DNA from: Myxococcus stipitatus | GTDB taxonomy: Bacteria; Myxococcota; Myxococcia; Myxococcales; Myxococcaceae | NCBI RefSeq assembly: GCF_037414475.1 | Contig: NZ_CP147913.1 | Span: forward strand, 1,488,001-1,552,000 | Length of the DNA: 64,000 bases | Reading direction: 5' to 3' | Shown: positions 26,709-35,753 of the stretch, in pieces | How the letters are laid out: every line of letters begins with the position of its first letter | Position numbering within the stretch: the first letter of the stretch is position 1 | Program-made: the position numbers and the translations under genes | The notes under the pieces: generated by a model | Database searches by the model: none | Told to the model about the DNA's origin: nothing | What the model saw: the letters and a program-made list of their open reading frames with translations, nothing else

Positions 26709-27473
26709 GTGAACCTGCTGCTGCTCTTCGACGAGGACTTCCTTCCAGACGGAACCGCGCGCCTCACCGGCCGCCGAGCCCAGCATGCCCGGGAGGTGCT
26801 CCGCGCCGAACCCGGTGAATCCCTGCGCGTGGGCCGCCTGGGGGGCCTCACCGGCACGGGTGAAGTGCTGGAGAACACCCCCGGCGTCCTCCACCTGCGC
26901 GTCACCCTCACCGAGCCCCCGCCCCCAAGGGCCGGCATCGACCTGCTGCTCGCCATCCCCCGCCCCAAGGCGCTCAAGAAGGTCCTCCCCGCCGTGGCCT
27001 CCCTCGGCGTGGACCGCATCGTCCTGGTCAACGCCGCCCGCGTGGAGAAGAGCTACTTCGACTCCAAGGTCCTCGACGGCGCCTTCGTCCGCGACCTGCT
27101 CCTCCAAGGCCTCGAACAGGCCCGTGACACCCACCTCCCGGAGGTCCTCGTCCGCGAGCGCTTCCGCCCCTTCGTCGAGGACGAGCTCGACGCCGTGTTC
27201 CCCACCGGCGCCGCCCGCCTGCTCCCCCACCCTCCCGCGACCCAGCCCCTGCGCGCCGTGGCCGCGGCGGCCGGCCAACGCTCCGTCCTCGCCATCGGCC
27301 CGGATGGGGGGTGGGTGTCCTTCGAGGCGCAACTGTTGGAATCCCACGGTTTTCGCCCCTTCTCCCTGGGCCCTCGAATCCTCCGGGTGGAGACAGCAGT
27401 TCCCGTGCTCGTCGGGCAAGTGGCCCTTCTCGCGGAAGACAATGCTCCGCGTCAGGATGCATCTCGGGCTTGA
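26709..27473 (+). CDS. rsmE: 16S rRNA (uracil-1498-N3)-methyltransferase RsmE
   Basis: 254 residues from the GTG at 26709. An N-terminal PUA-like part (RRAQHAREVLRAEPGESLRV) is followed by a SPOUT domain: AIPRPKALKKVLPAVASLGV, EQARDTHLPEVLVRERFRPF and the knot AIGPDGGWVSFEAQLLESHG and SLGPRILRVETAV. Standard family length and order. A longer in-frame start at 26604 adds proline/arginine-rich filler and is rejected. The next gene begins 34 bases downstream. Confidence 0.9.
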   Translation: MNLLLLFDEDFLPDGTARLTGRRAQHAREVLRAEPGESLRVGRLGGLTGTGEVLENTPGVLHLRVTLTEPPPPRAGIDLLLAIPRPKALKKVLPAVASLGVDRIVLVNAARVEKSYFDSKVLDGAFVRDLLLQGLEQARDTHLPEVLVRERFRPFVEDELDAVFPTGAARLLPHPPATQPLRAVAAAAGQRSVLAIGPDGGWVSFEAQLLESHGFRPFSLGPRILRVETAVPVLVGQVALLAEDNAPRQDASRA

Positions 27474-27506
27474 AGGGGCCAGGCCGCTGTTCAAGAGTTG
27501 CGCGCC

Positions 27507-29111
27507 ATGGCCACGTCCATCCCTTCGTCTTCGGTCGCTTCCGACAGCACGCAGCCCGCTATCGGTGAGCAGCAGCCCCTCGTCACGTCCGAGCCTCAGG
27601 CTCCGGCGGCGAAGCCCGCCAGCCACGACTCGGCCCCTCCTCCCGCGTTGCTGGACTTCATGCTGCAGCGCTGGAAGCCCTCCGCGCAGAAGCTCCCTCC
27701 GAAAATCAAGTACGCCGAGTCGTTCAAGGCGCGCCGTCAGGCGCTGTCGAAGGCGTTCCCTGGCGAGACGCTCGTCATCCCCACCGGCCACGAGAAGGTG
27801 CGCGCCAACGACACCTACTTCCGCTTCCGACCGGGCACGGACTTCTACTACCTCACCGGCAACCTGGAGCCGGACTGCGTCCTGGTGCTCGAGCCGAAGG
27901 ACGGCGGCGGGCACACGGACATCCTCTTCGTGGAGCCCAACCCGGGCCGCTCCGACGCGACGTTCTACACGGACCGCAACAAGGGCGAGCTGTGGGTGGG
28001 CCCGCGCCTGGGCGTGCCGGAGAGCCGCGCGCGGCATGACGTGGACGAGGCGCGCGGACTCGACACGCTTCCGGACTACCTCGCCGGGCTGAAGGGTGCG
28101 GCGTCGCGGCCCACGCGCGTGCTGCGGGGTCACTCGGCCAAGGTGGACGGAGCGGTGGCCGAGGGCGGCGAGCGCGACAAGGCGCTGGCCACGACGCTCT
28201 CGGAGATGCGCCTCATCAAGGACTCGCAGGAGCTGCGCGAGCTCCAGATCTCCATCGACGCCACGCAGCGCGGCTTCGAGGACGTCATCCGCAGCATGAA
28301 GGCGGACGCCAAGAGCGAGCGCTACGTGGAGGGCGTCTTCAACCTGCGCGCCCGCGTGGAAGGCAACGACGTGGGCTACAACACCATCGCCGCCAGCGGC
28401 TCGCACGCGTGTGTGCTGCACTGGACGCGCAATGACGGCCCGCTGGTGCCCGGAGACCTGCTGCTCCTGGACGCGGGCGTCGAGGGCCACACGCTCTACA
28501 CGGCGGACATCACCCGCACGCTGCCCATCAACGGGCGCTTCTCGCCGGAGCAGAAGGCCATCTACGAGCTCGTGTTCGCCTCGCAGGAGGCGGCCTTCGC
28601 CGCGGTGAAGCCGGGCAACGACTTCATGGAGCCCAACCGCGCCGCCATGAAGGTGCTGGCCGAGGGCCTGGAGAAGCTGGGCATCCTCGAGGACGCCGCC
28701 GAGGCGCTCAAGGACGAGCACCAGTTCTACAAGCGCTACTCACTGCACAACGTCAGCCACATGCTCGGCCTGGATGTGCATGACTGCGCGCAGGCGCGGC
28801 AGGAGGCGTACAAGTACGGCAAGCTCCAGGCGGGCATGGTGCTCACGGTGGAGCCCGGCCTGTACTTCCAGAAGGACGACCTCACGGTGCCCGCGCGCTA
28901 CCGCGGCATCGGCGTGCGCATCGAGGACGACATCGTCGTTACCGCGCGCGGCTGCAAGGTGCTCTCCGGCAACATCCCGCGCACGGTGAAGGACATCGAG
29001 GCGTGGATGGCGGGCGTGTGGAACGCCGACAAGACCCCCTCGAAGTCGAAGGGCAAGAAGGCCCCCTCGAAGTCGAAGGGCAAGAAGGCGAAGGCCGGCA
29101 AGCGCAAGTAG
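27507..29111 (+). CDS. pepP: Xaa-Pro aminopeptidase (M24B, PepP-type) with Lys-rich tail
   Basis: 534 residues from the ATG at 27507. Aminopeptidase P removes an N-terminal residue ahead of proline. The N-domain (aminopeptidase P N-terminal) covers about 60-215; the pita-bread domain holds the dinuclear-metal ligands: Asp in LLLLDAGVEG, Asp in ADITRTLPI, His in HNVSHMLGLDVHD, Glu in LTVEPGLYF and Glu in GVRIEDDIVV. Two unusual ends: a 50-residue Ala/Pro/Ser-rich N-terminal segment and a C-terminal basic tail made of a duplicated SKSKGKKAP unit (27-base tandem repeat near 29037-29090). Confidence 0.88.
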   Translation: MATSIPSSSVASDSTQPAIGEQQPLVTSEPQAPAAKPASHDSAPPPALLDFMLQRWKPSAQKLPPKIKYAESFKARRQALSKAFPGETLVIPTGHEKVRANDTYFRFRPGTDFYYLTGNLEPDCVLVLEPKDGGGHTDILFVEPNPGRSDATFYTDRNKGELWVGPRLGVPESRARHDVDEARGLDTLPDYLAGLKGAASRPTRVLRGHSAKVDGAVAEGGERDKALATTLSEMRLIKDSQELRELQISIDATQRGFEDVIRSMKADAKSERYVEGVFNLRARVEGNDVGYNTIAASGSHACVLHWTRNDGPLVPGDLLLLDAGVEGHTLYTADITRTLPINGRFSPEQKAIYELVFASQEAAFAAVKPGNDFMEPNRAAMKVLAEGLEKLGILEDAAEALKDEHQFYKRYSLHNVSHMLGLDVHDCAQARQEAYKYGKLQAGMVLTVEPGLYFQKDDLTVPARYRGIGVRIEDDIVVTARGCKVLSGNIPRTVKDIEAWMAGVWNADKTPSKSKGKKAPSKSKGKKAKAGKRK

Positions 29112-29138
29112 GACGCGCGCCGGCCCCCTGAAGCATTC

Positions 29139-29168
29139 CGGCCCGGAGCCCACGTGAGCTCCGGGCCG
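29139..29168. terminator. Strong bidirectional hairpin
   Basis: CGGCCCGGAGC and GCTCCGGGCCG form a perfect 11-bp stem with an 8-base loop between pepP and the convergent winged-helix gene; TGCTTCTT follows on the plus strand. Confidence 0.75.
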
Positions 29169-29213
29169 TGCTTCTTGAAGGCGAATCACGACTCGACGCG
29201 GGTGTGAGCCGCG

Positions 29214-30365
29214 TCAGGACACCGGCGCGAAGTGGACGTCGTGGGACGCCACCTCCGAGGCCACGCAGGCGAGCAGCCGCGCGCCCTCCTCCGCGAGCGC
29301 CGTGCGGTCCTCACGAGACAGCCGGGCGAAGGGCTCGATTCGCAGCGTGACGCTCCCCTTCGCGCGCTCCAGCTTCCACATCCCCCGCACGAAGCCATCC
29401 ACCAGCACCGTCGCGCGGACGATGCCGTTGACGGTGAAGACCCGCTTGCGGTGGGGCTCCGAGATGATGCGCGTGCGGTCCGAATGCGACAGCAGCAGGT
29501 TGTCGAATTCGGGAAGGAAGCGCACCGGGGCGGGAGTGTCCCCATCCGGCCGGGGCGCATCCGGCACATCGAAGAGCTCCACGCCCTGCTCATCGCGGAA
29601 GGTGCGCAGTTGGGGCCGAAGCTGCTCGAAGACCTCGCCCAGTTGAATCATCCCGGACCACTGCTGCAGGTCCTTCACGCTCGCCGGGCCGAAGGCGCCC
29701 AGGTAGCGAAGGACCAGGTCCTCACGGGACAGCGAGGGCCGCTCACAAGGGCCCAGCCACGACTCGGAGGGAGTGAACTCCACCTCTCCGCCCACGCCCC
29801 ACGTCCCGAAGGGAGGCACGGTGACGAGCGACTCCGCCATCCGGACCACCATGCTCAACGCATGTCCATCGCGCTCCGGCCACTTCTCCTGGAGACGCCG
29901 CCCCAGCTCCACCGCGCTCAAGGGCTCCTTCGCGAGCAACCGGCGCCCTTCCGCGACCACCGGCGCCATGTCCAACCCCGCCAACTCACGCGGGTAGGCG
30001 CTGTGTTTCATCATCCGGTCCAACACCGGCTGAAGCACGGGGCGGAGGACCGGGTAGTCGCGCGCGGTGACCAGATGCTGGGTGGAGCGCATCATCGTCG
30101 CCCGCACCACGCTGCGGTCCTGGTAGCAGCGGGTGAGGTCCTCGAGCTTGAACTGCTCCAACCGCGTCCATAGGCCCACATAGGGGGGATTCGAGGCCTG
30201 GGCTTGGAGTCCAATCAGGTGCTCGATGACCTCTGGAAGGGGGCGCCGGGTCCGGCTCAGCAGGAACTGCCGCTGGAGCAGCGCCCGGTTCAACTCCCGG
30301 GTGCTCAACACGCGGGCAGGTCCGCCCTTCGCTGCTCGACGTGAACTTCGAACCTCCTGAGTCAT
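29214..30365 (-). CDS. Winged-helix DNA-binding protein, HTH_42 / AlkZ-like family
   Basis: 383 residues from the ATG at 30365. Family features: LSTRELNRALLQRQFLLSR at the start, IEHLIGLQAQASNPPYVGLW, RATMMRSTQHLVTARDYP, and FLPEFDNLLLSHSDRTRII near the C-terminus, followed by VNGIVRATVLVDGFVRGMW. HTH_42 includes AlkZ/YcaQ glycosylases acting on interstrand crosslinks and the AlkX branch. The Gln-rich QAQASNP segment aligns with the glycosylase catalytic region, but the activity is not certain. No partner gene is adjacent. Confidence 0.78.
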   Translation of the reverse strand: MTQEVRSSRRAAKGGPARVLSTRELNRALLQRQFLLSRTRRPLPEVIEHLIGLQAQASNPPYVGLWTRLEQFKLEDLTRCYQDRSVVRATMMRSTQHLVTARDYPVLRPVLQPVLDRMMKHSAYPRELAGLDMAPVVAEGRRLLAKEPLSAVELGRRLQEKWPERDGHALSMVVRMAESLVTVPPFGTWGVGGEVEFTPSESWLGPCERPSLSREDLVLRYLGAFGPASVKDLQQWSGMIQLGEVFEQLRPQLRTFRDEQGVELFDVPDAPRPDGDTPAPVRFLPEFDNLLLSHSDRTRIISEPHRKRVFTVNGIVRATVLVDGFVRGMWKLERAKGSVTLRIEPFARLSREDRTALAEEGARLLACVASEVASHDVHFAPVS

Positions 30366-30570
30366 GCGGGGGCGTTGTCCTGTTCTCTTCACACCTGGGG
30401 CCTTGGAGCGCGCCTCGCCAACCGGGGCGAAAGGAAAGGGCAGCAACATCCAGGAGATGGGAATCATGGGGGGGAGCCTGGGGTCCTACGAGTCCGGAGC
30501 GACTCGACGACGTGACAGGCCCCACCATGACGGCCAGGCGTGACAGCTATTTGTCAGGTTTCAGCGAGGC

Positions 30571-31992
30571 TCACTGCGCCGCCGGGACACTCTCCGCGGG
30601 CACGGGAGGCTCGGCGGCCGGCGCGGCGGGCTCCGAGGGAGCGGCCGCCCCGGTGGGCTTGCGCGTCTTCTCGAACGCCTCCGCCGACAGAGGGATGACC
30701 TCCTTGAGGGTGGAGTACTCCACCTTGAGGTCCCGAGGCTCGGTGCGTGTATCCGGGCCGGCGGTGAAGGACAGGCGGTTGATTTCGTGCCCGGCCTCCG
30801 TCTCCAGCACCACGCGCCAGTTGCCCGGCTTCAGGTTGGACGTGGTGGCGTAGTAGCGGTAGCCGCCATCCGTCCCGTTGCTGCTGACGTTGGCGATGAA
30901 GCCGCTGCCGTTGGTCGTCCAGCCCTTCTCGGGGTGGTCGTAGTACCAGCGCACGCGCACCTTGTACGGCGCGAAGTTCTTCGGCGCGAAGATGCGGAAG
31001 AAGTAGTACGGCTTGTCGCCGGGCCGAATCACGAAGTCCGGACCGAACCACGTCCACGGCTTGTACCAGATGGAGTCATCCACCGACGTGAGCTGGTACA
31101 CGCCCGGGCTCACGCGCTTCACCTCGTGGTAGATGCCCGCGTACTGCACGGCGAGGGGAATGGGCGGGATGACGCCCACCAGGTAGCAGACCAGCAGCGC
31201 GACCTGCACGCCGAAGCCCGGCACCGCCACCTTGCGCACCACGTATTCCATGTCCGTGCGCCAGCGCGCCATCAGCCGCATCAGCCCGAACATGCACGCG
31301 CTGCCCAGCGTCACTGCCAGCAGGAACACCCAGAAGCCGATGCGGCCAATCACCACGGGCAACAAGCACGCGAAGTACATCGTCACGCAGAGGCTGAGCA
31401 GTGACACGCGGACGACGGGGCCCATCTGCCGGAAGCGCGGCAGCTCATTGGCCACGAGCAGACCGAAGAGGGCCACGACGAAGAGGTAGGGCATGAAGCC
31501 CGACGTGCTCTTGAACAAGAGCAGCATGAAGACGCTGAGAAGGCTGCCGAAGAAGAAGTGGACCGCGTCCTCCCTCCAGCGCCACACCTTCGCCAGCAGC
31601 GCCGGGGGCGGCGTGCCCTCCGGGAAGCGCTGCTCCAAGAGCAGCAGCGACGCCAGGATGAGCAGGTAGCCGAAGCTCTGCACCAGCGTGAGCGTGTCGT
31701 CGATGCGGCTCAACGAGACGATGTCGTAGAGGAAGCCGCCAAAGAAGAAGGCGGCCATCTCCCACTTCTCGTGGCGGGTGCGGAACGCCTGCACCTTCTC
31801 CATCAGCGTGGGCGTCTTCGCCGTGGCCACCAGGTCGTCGGGGTCCACCGCCGCGGGCAAGGCGCCCGGCGAGGTGTCCGTCAGCGCGACGGCGGCATTC
31901 GTGGAGGCGGCGGGGGCCGGCGCCGGGGTACCCGACGGGTCGGCGGTCTCTTCGTTCTTCTCGGAGCTGTTGGGCGGAGTGGCGGTGACCAC
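30571..31992 (-). CDS. DUF2914 polytopic membrane protein
   Basis: 473 residues. A 75-residue Ala/Pro/Ser-rich cytoplasmic lead is followed by about seven hydrophobic helices between 80 and 275 (MAAFFFGGFLYDIVSL, SFGYLLILASLLLL, HFFFGSLLSVFMLLLF and others). The C-terminal soluble domain (residues about 320-430) has the DUF2914 look: YYFFRIFAPKNFAPYKVRVRWYY, WTTNGSGFI, and NWRVVLETEAGHEINRLSF. Function of DUF2914 is unknown; a beta-sandwich outside the membrane is expected. The downstream winged-helix gene on the same strand is 205 bases away and appears independent. Confidence 0.8.
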   Translation of the reverse strand: MVTATPPNSSEKNEETADPSGTPAPAPAASTNAAVALTDTSPGALPAAVDPDDLVATAKTPTLMEKVQAFRTRHEKWEMAAFFFGGFLYDIVSLSRIDDTLTLVQSFGYLLILASLLLLEQRFPEGTPPPALLAKVWRWREDAVHFFFGSLLSVFMLLLFKSTSGFMPYLFVVALFGLLVANELPRFRQMGPVVRVSLLSLCVTMYFACLLPVVIGRIGFWVFLLAVTLGSACMFGLMRLMARWRTDMEYVVRKVAVPGFGVQVALLVCYLVGVIPPIPLAVQYAGIYHEVKRVSPGVYQLTSVDDSIWYKPWTWFGPDFVIRPGDKPYYFFRIFAPKNFAPYKVRVRWYYDHPEKGWTTNGSGFIANVSSNGTDGGYRYYATTSNLKPGNWRVVLETEAGHEINRLSFTAGPDTRTEPRDLKVEYSTLKEVIPLSAEAFEKTRKPTGAAAPSEPAAPAAEPPVPAESVPAAQ

Positions 31993-32077
31993 GGAGATTC
32001 CTCGCGGTTGCGACCGCCCATTCTAGCCGCGGACGGGGGGGCGGGTCTTCCCTCTCCCCCTCATCCGCGCCCGAAAC

Positions 32078-32398
32078 TCAGGCGGGCGACTTGCCGGCGA
32101 CCAGGTCGGCCAGCTCACCACGCTCGGCCAGCTCGGTCAGGATGTCCGAGCCGCCGATGAACTGCCCGCGGATGAAGATCTGCGGAATGGTGGGCCAGTT
32201 CGTGTAGTCCTTGATGCCCTGGCGCACCTCGGGGTCGGCCAGCACGTCCACCGTGAAGACCTCGCCGTGGGGCTGCAGCAGCGACAGCGCCCGCGCGGAG
32301 AAGCCGCACTGGGGGAACAGGGCGTTGCCCTTCATGAAGAGGACGATGGGGTGCGACTGCGTAATCTGGTCGAACCGGGCCTTGAGCTCTGGGGTCAT
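32078..32398 (-). CDS. grxD: Monothiol glutaredoxin, Grx4 family
   Basis: 106 residues from the ATG at 32398, the exact size of bacterial monothiol glutaredoxins. Active site QCGFS with C31; IVLFMKGNALFPQCGFSARA; glutathione/Fe-S contacts NWPTIPQIFIRGQFIGGSDI. These proteins carry and pass on [2Fe-2S] clusters, usually with BolA; bolA is the next gene upstream (17 bases). PQ before CGFS is typical. Confidence 0.92.
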   Translation of the reverse strand: MTPELKARFDQITQSHPIVLFMKGNALFPQCGFSARALSLLQPHGEVFTVDVLADPEVRQGIKDYTNWPTIPQIFIRGQFIGGSDILTELAERGELADLVAGKSPA

Positions 32399-32415
32399 GG
32401 CAAAGGTCTCCTGCG

Positions 32416-32673
32416 TTAGCGGTTGCCGAGCTTCTTCCACTGCTCGGGCGAGTACGTCTTGAGGGCGAGCGCGTGAAGCTCGCCGGTCTTCAACCACGTC
32501 TGGAGCGGCGCATACACGAGCTGGTGCTGCTGCACCATCGCCTTGCCGGCGAAGTCCGGGCTGACGACGCGGGCCTCGAAGTGGTCACCCGTCCCCGTGG
32601 TATCCCGCACCTCCACCTCGGAGCCCGGCAGGGCCTCCAGGATGCGGCTGCGGATGAAGTCTGTGTCGAGCAT
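32416..32673 (-). CDS. bolA: BolA family Fe-S trafficking protein
   Basis: 85 residues from the ATG at 32673. Class II KH-like fold: IRSRILEALPGSEVEVRDTTG, FEARVVSPDFAGKAMVQQHQLVYAPL with the conserved His, and LHALALKTYSPEQW. BolA-Grx4 heterodimers hold a bridging cluster. The start overlaps the yqgE stop (TGATG), with GGAAGGGG nine bases upstream, so translation is coupled. Confidence 0.92.
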   Translation of the reverse strand: MLDTDFIRSRILEALPGSEVEVRDTTGTGDHFEARVVSPDFAGKAMVQQHQLVYAPLQTWLKTGELHALALKTYSPEQWKKLGNR

Positions 32674-33218
32674 CAGTTCATTCCCCTTCCCATGACCAAC
32701 ATGGCCGGGTCCACGCCCATGCCACGTAACGTGGTCTCCCACAATTTGCCGGGCTCCTGGCCCAGCACCGCCTCGGCGGAGGCCTCCGTGAAGAGCCACG
32801 AGCCCGCCGCGATTTCGCTCTCCAACTGCCGGGGACCCCAGCCCGCATAGCCCAGGCAGAAGCGCAGCCGGGGTGAGCCCCGCTCCAACAAGGGGCCCAG
32901 CGCGTCCAGCGTCACGCTGAGGAACAGGCCCGGCAGCACCGAGTGCTTCTCGAGCAGCTCGTCGTCATCGTGCAGCACGAAGCCCCGCTGCGGCTCCACC
33001 GGTCCTCCGACGAAGACGGGGTGGCTCGTGCGGTCCGCGTGGATGTCCAGCTTCTGCCCTCGCGCCAGCTCACCCAGGGTCAGCGCCGCGCCCCGGTTGA
33101 CGACGAGCCCCATGGAGCCGGACTCGCCATGCTCAATCATCAAGACGACGGAGCGGTAGAAGTTCGGGTCCCCGAGCTGAGGCATGGCCAACAGGAAGCC
33201 GGGAGCAAGGTTCTTCAC
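32673..33218 (-). CDS. YqgE/AlgH family protein
   Basis: 181 residues, full length. Signatures: LAPGFLLAMPQLGDPNFYRS, MIEHGESGSMGLVVNR, VFVGGPVEPQRGFVLH and RFCLGYAGWGPRQLESEIAAG. The fold is known but the function is not; in some proteobacteria the gene is linked to alginate regulation. Here it heads a yqgE-bolA-grxD operon, hinting at a redox or Fe-S context. Confidence 0.9.
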   Translation of the reverse strand: MKNLAPGFLLAMPQLGDPNFYRSVVLMIEHGESGSMGLVVNRGAALTLGELARGQKLDIHADRTSHPVFVGGPVEPQRGFVLHDDDELLEKHSVLPGLFLSVTLDALGPLLERGSPRLRFCLGYAGWGPRQLESEIAAGSWLFTEASAEAVLGQEPGKLWETTLRGMGVDPAMLVMGRGMN

Positions 33219-33306
33219 GGGCCGAGCATCAACCGTTCGAGCGGGCGGCGCAACCGGAGAACCGCCCTGCTCCCGGGATTGTGTGGCAGCCGCCGTGGCC
33301 TCGGGC

Positions 33307-33768
33307 TCAGTGCCAACTGGTGTGCTTGGACTGGAGCGCCTCGGAGAGCCGCTCCGGGTTCAAGGGCTTGCCGATGAAGAGGTCCGCGCCCAGGCCCTTG
33401 CACTTGCGCGCCATGGCCGAGTCGCTCATCGCGCTCACGCCGATGAGCACCGCTTGAGGGAAGCGCTCGCGCAGCCGCGACATCAACGTGGCGCCGCTCC
33501 GGCCGGGGAGGAACACGTCGACGATGGCGGCGTCCATGCGCTTGTTGCGCACCGCGAACTCCGCTTCCTCGGCGCTGCCCACGGGCATCGGCTCGTAACC
33601 CCAGCCCGCCAGCATCTCGACCAGAATCTCGCGGTGAGCGGGGTCGTCCTCGACGATGAGCACGGAGCTGCGCACGGACTCGAGCTTGAGCGAGTCGTCA
33701 CGCTCGGTGCGCTCCTTGGCGTCGCCTTCGAGCACGGGGATCAACTCTTCGGTGGTGGGCTGGGACAT
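33307..33768 (-). CDS. Stand-alone receiver-domain response regulator
   Basis: 153 residues from the ATG at 33768. A 35-residue acidic N-terminal lead precedes a CheY-like domain: VLIVEDDPAHREIL (acid pair), AAIVDVFLPGRSG (phosphoacceptor Asp), LIGVSAMSDS (Ser switch) and FIGKPL (Lys). There is no output domain, so it probably acts by protein contact. No kinase is adjacent. Confidence 0.85.
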   Translation of the reverse strand: MSQPTTEELIPVLEGDAKERTERDDSLKLESVRSSVLIVEDDPAHREILVEMLAGWGYEPMPVGSAEEAEFAVRNKRMDAAIVDVFLPGRSGATLMSRLRERFPQAVLIGVSAMSDSAMARKCKGLGADLFIGKPLNPERLSEALQSKHTSWH

Positions 33769-33859
33769 GAGGGTCACCGATGGGAAAAAGGTTCCGTGTG
33801 ATGGGAACCCACATTCCCTCGGTGGGAATTCCATGTGCCCCGCAAGGAAGGGCTGGTGC

Positions 33860-34672
33860 TCAGGTGGCCTTGCGAGGGCTCGCCGAGAGCGCCTGGGAAG
33901 CGAGCGATGCGCCGAGCACCAGGAGGACCAGCAGCGCCCACGCGGGGAGGACGACACGTGAGCCGCCCTCGTAGATGAGGGCCGCGTAGCTGGTGCCCAG
34001 GTAGCGGCCCAGCGACATGGGCTCCATCCGGGCGATGCCGAAGAAGCTGACGGTGGACTCGGTGAGGATGGCCGTGGGCAGGCGGCTGAGGAACACGGCC
34101 AACGCGAAGGGGCGCAGCGCGGGCCACAGGTGGACGCGAAGGACGTGAGTGCCTCCGCCTCCCAGGGCGCGTGCGGCGGCGACGAACTCTTGTCCTTCGA
34201 GGGTGGCCAGCCGGTTACGGAACATGCGCGCCGGCCCCGCCCAGCCCACCAGCGCGAGCGATGCGACCATCAACCCGAAGGGCCCCAAGCCGCCGCTGTG
34301 TCCCGCGTCCGCGAGCGACTGGCCGGCGAGTTGGAGCACCATCACCACGAGCACATCGGGCAGCGCGAAGACCGCGTCGACGCCGCGAAGGAGCGTCTGT
34401 TCCCAAGCGCCGCCCATCAGGCGGGCCACGGCGGCGACCAACAGGCCGATGAGCGTGGCCAGTCCCCCCGCGCAGAGGCCCACGGCGAGGGAGACCCAGA
34501 GCCCGCCGAAGGCCAGCTCGCAGACGGTGCGGTCGGGCCGCATCGGGTCGACGCCCAGCGGACACGTGTTGGCGAGCCAGTCGGGAAAGAGGCGACCAGC
34601 CACGAGGCTCAGGACGCCGAGGCCCACGAGCAGCACGAGTCCCCAGCGGGCGCGAGAGGGAACACCACTCAT
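33860..34672 (-). CDS. Oligopeptide-type ABC transporter permease, OppC-like
   Basis: 270 residues with about six membrane helices and the permease EAA loop in GQEFVAAARALGGGGTHVLRVHLWPAL, which contacts the ATPase. Shorter than typical OppC (300). ATGA overlap with the OppB-like gene upstream shows coupling. No ATPase gene (oppD/oppF) is nearby. Confidence 0.8.
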   Translation of the reverse strand: MSGVPSRARWGLVLLVGLGVLSLVAGRLFPDWLANTCPLGVDPMRPDRTVCELAFGGLWVSLAVGLCAGGLATLIGLLVAAVARLMGGAWEQTLLRGVDAVFALPDVLVVMVLQLAGQSLADAGHSGGLGPFGLMVASLALVGWAGPARMFRNRLATLEGQEFVAAARALGGGGTHVLRVHLWPALRPFALAVFLSRLPTAILTESTVSFFGIARMEPMSLGRYLGTSYAALIYEGGSRVVLPAWALLVLLVLGASLASQALSASPRKAT

Positions 34673-35553
34673 GCGCGAGCCTCCCGGGAGCGAGGGTCCA
34701 CCACATGGCGCAGGACTTCGACCCCGAGGCTGACGACGACGAGCAGCGAGGCGAACGTGGTGGTCGCGACGACGACCACGGCGACCTGCTTGTTGAGGAC
34801 GGCCAGGACGTAGAGCTGACCGAAGTAAGGGAGGCCCAGCACGCGCTCGGCGGCGAACGAGCCCGCGAGCAGCGTGGTGGCGACGGGGCCCACCGCATCG
34901 AGGAGCGCGGGCAACACGTTGGGCAGAACGTGACGGCGAAGGACGGTGCTGGGGGCAAGCCCCTTGCCCAGCGCGGTCCGCACATAGTCGCGCGAGAGCT
35001 CCGTCTCGAGGGAATCCCCCACGAGTGTGCCCAGGAAGATGCCGGGCCAGATGGAGGTCACGAGGGCCGCGGTCAGCTCCGGCAGCATGTGTCCACGCTC
35101 CACCACGGCGGGAGCGAACAGCAACGCGGGGATGAACACGGGCGTACCGAAGGCGAGCGCCGGGACGATGTCACCCAGAGCGGCCCAGCGCCCCTTTCGC
35201 CACTGAGTCCGCACCAGCGCGAAGCCCAGGGCCCAGGCCAGGGCCAACGGAAGCGCCATCAAGCCCACGCCCACGCTGCCGGACAGCTTGCGCGCCAGCT
35301 CATCGCCCGTGATGCCCTGCGCGCTCGTGCCGAGCCGCTCGCCACGCAGGAGCTTCTCCCAAGGCCGAAGGAACCCGAATGGCTCGCCGATGCCCAGGTC
35401 CCGCTTGTACGAAGCCGCGAGCTCCGGAGACACCTGCCGCTTCGCATCGCTCTCGGTGGTGAGCGGCAACATGGCCATGAGGAAGTAGGAGGCCACCGCC
35501 ACCACGGGCACCAGCACGAGCTGCCGACCCAGCTTCTGGAGCAGGGTTCTCAC
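34669..35553 (-). CDS. Oligopeptide-type ABC transporter permease, OppB-like
   Basis: 294 residues from the GTG at 35553; a GTG at 35574 would add seven. A first helix (LVLVPVVAVASYFLMAML), then GLMALPLALAWALGFALV, and the EAA loop YVRTALGKGLAPSTVLRRHVLPNVLPALLD. The GTG overlaps the stop of a small upstream frame by 4 bases and has GAGGTG about 6 bases upstream. Substrate presumably peptides, by family. Confidence 0.82.
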   Translation of the reverse strand: MRTLLQKLGRQLVLVPVVAVASYFLMAMLPLTTESDAKRQVSPELAASYKRDLGIGEPFGFLRPWEKLLRGERLGTSAQGITGDELARKLSGSVGVGLMALPLALAWALGFALVRTQWRKGRWAALGDIVPALAFGTPVFIPALLFAPAVVERGHMLPELTAALVTSIWPGIFLGTLVGDSLETELSRDYVRTALGKGLAPSTVLRRHVLPNVLPALLDAVGPVATTLLAGSFAAERVLGLPYFGQLYVLAVLNKQVAVVVVATTTFASLLVVVSLGVEVLRHVVDPRSREARA

Positions 35554-35753
35554 CAGGCCACCTCGGTGTCCCACGGACGAGAATCCACGGCCGACACACG
35601 TCGCGAATCTGGAGCAGAGGGCACGCGAAGTCCCTCAACGTTCGAGGATGAGTCCCCATCCCATCGCGCGTGGAGCACGCAGCGGAATGGCGCCGCCGCC
35701 AAGGAGGATTGCAATCCACTCGCGGAGGTCCCCCGCTCGAGCGAGGTCGTCAT
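35550..35753 (-). CDS. Possible 67-residue microprotein between oppA- and oppB-like genes
   Basis: The frame starts with an ATG overlapping the oppA stop (ATGA) and ends with a TGA overlapping the oppB GTG (GTGA), filling the gap exactly. The sequence begins [20 protein letters not shown] and ends RPWDTEVAW; it has no membrane helix and matches no family I recognise. Third-position GC is lower than in the neighbours, so it may be a mere coupling leader or degenerate sequence rather than a functional protein. Confidence 0.4.
   Translation of the reverse strand: MTTSLERGTSASGLQSSLAAAPFRCVLHARWDGDSSSNVEGLRVPSAPDSRRVSAVDSRPWDTEVAW

Noticed and set aside
26037..28721. 894-residue minus-strand frame
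   Set aside because: It lies antisense to rsmE and pepP and its composition mirrors them.
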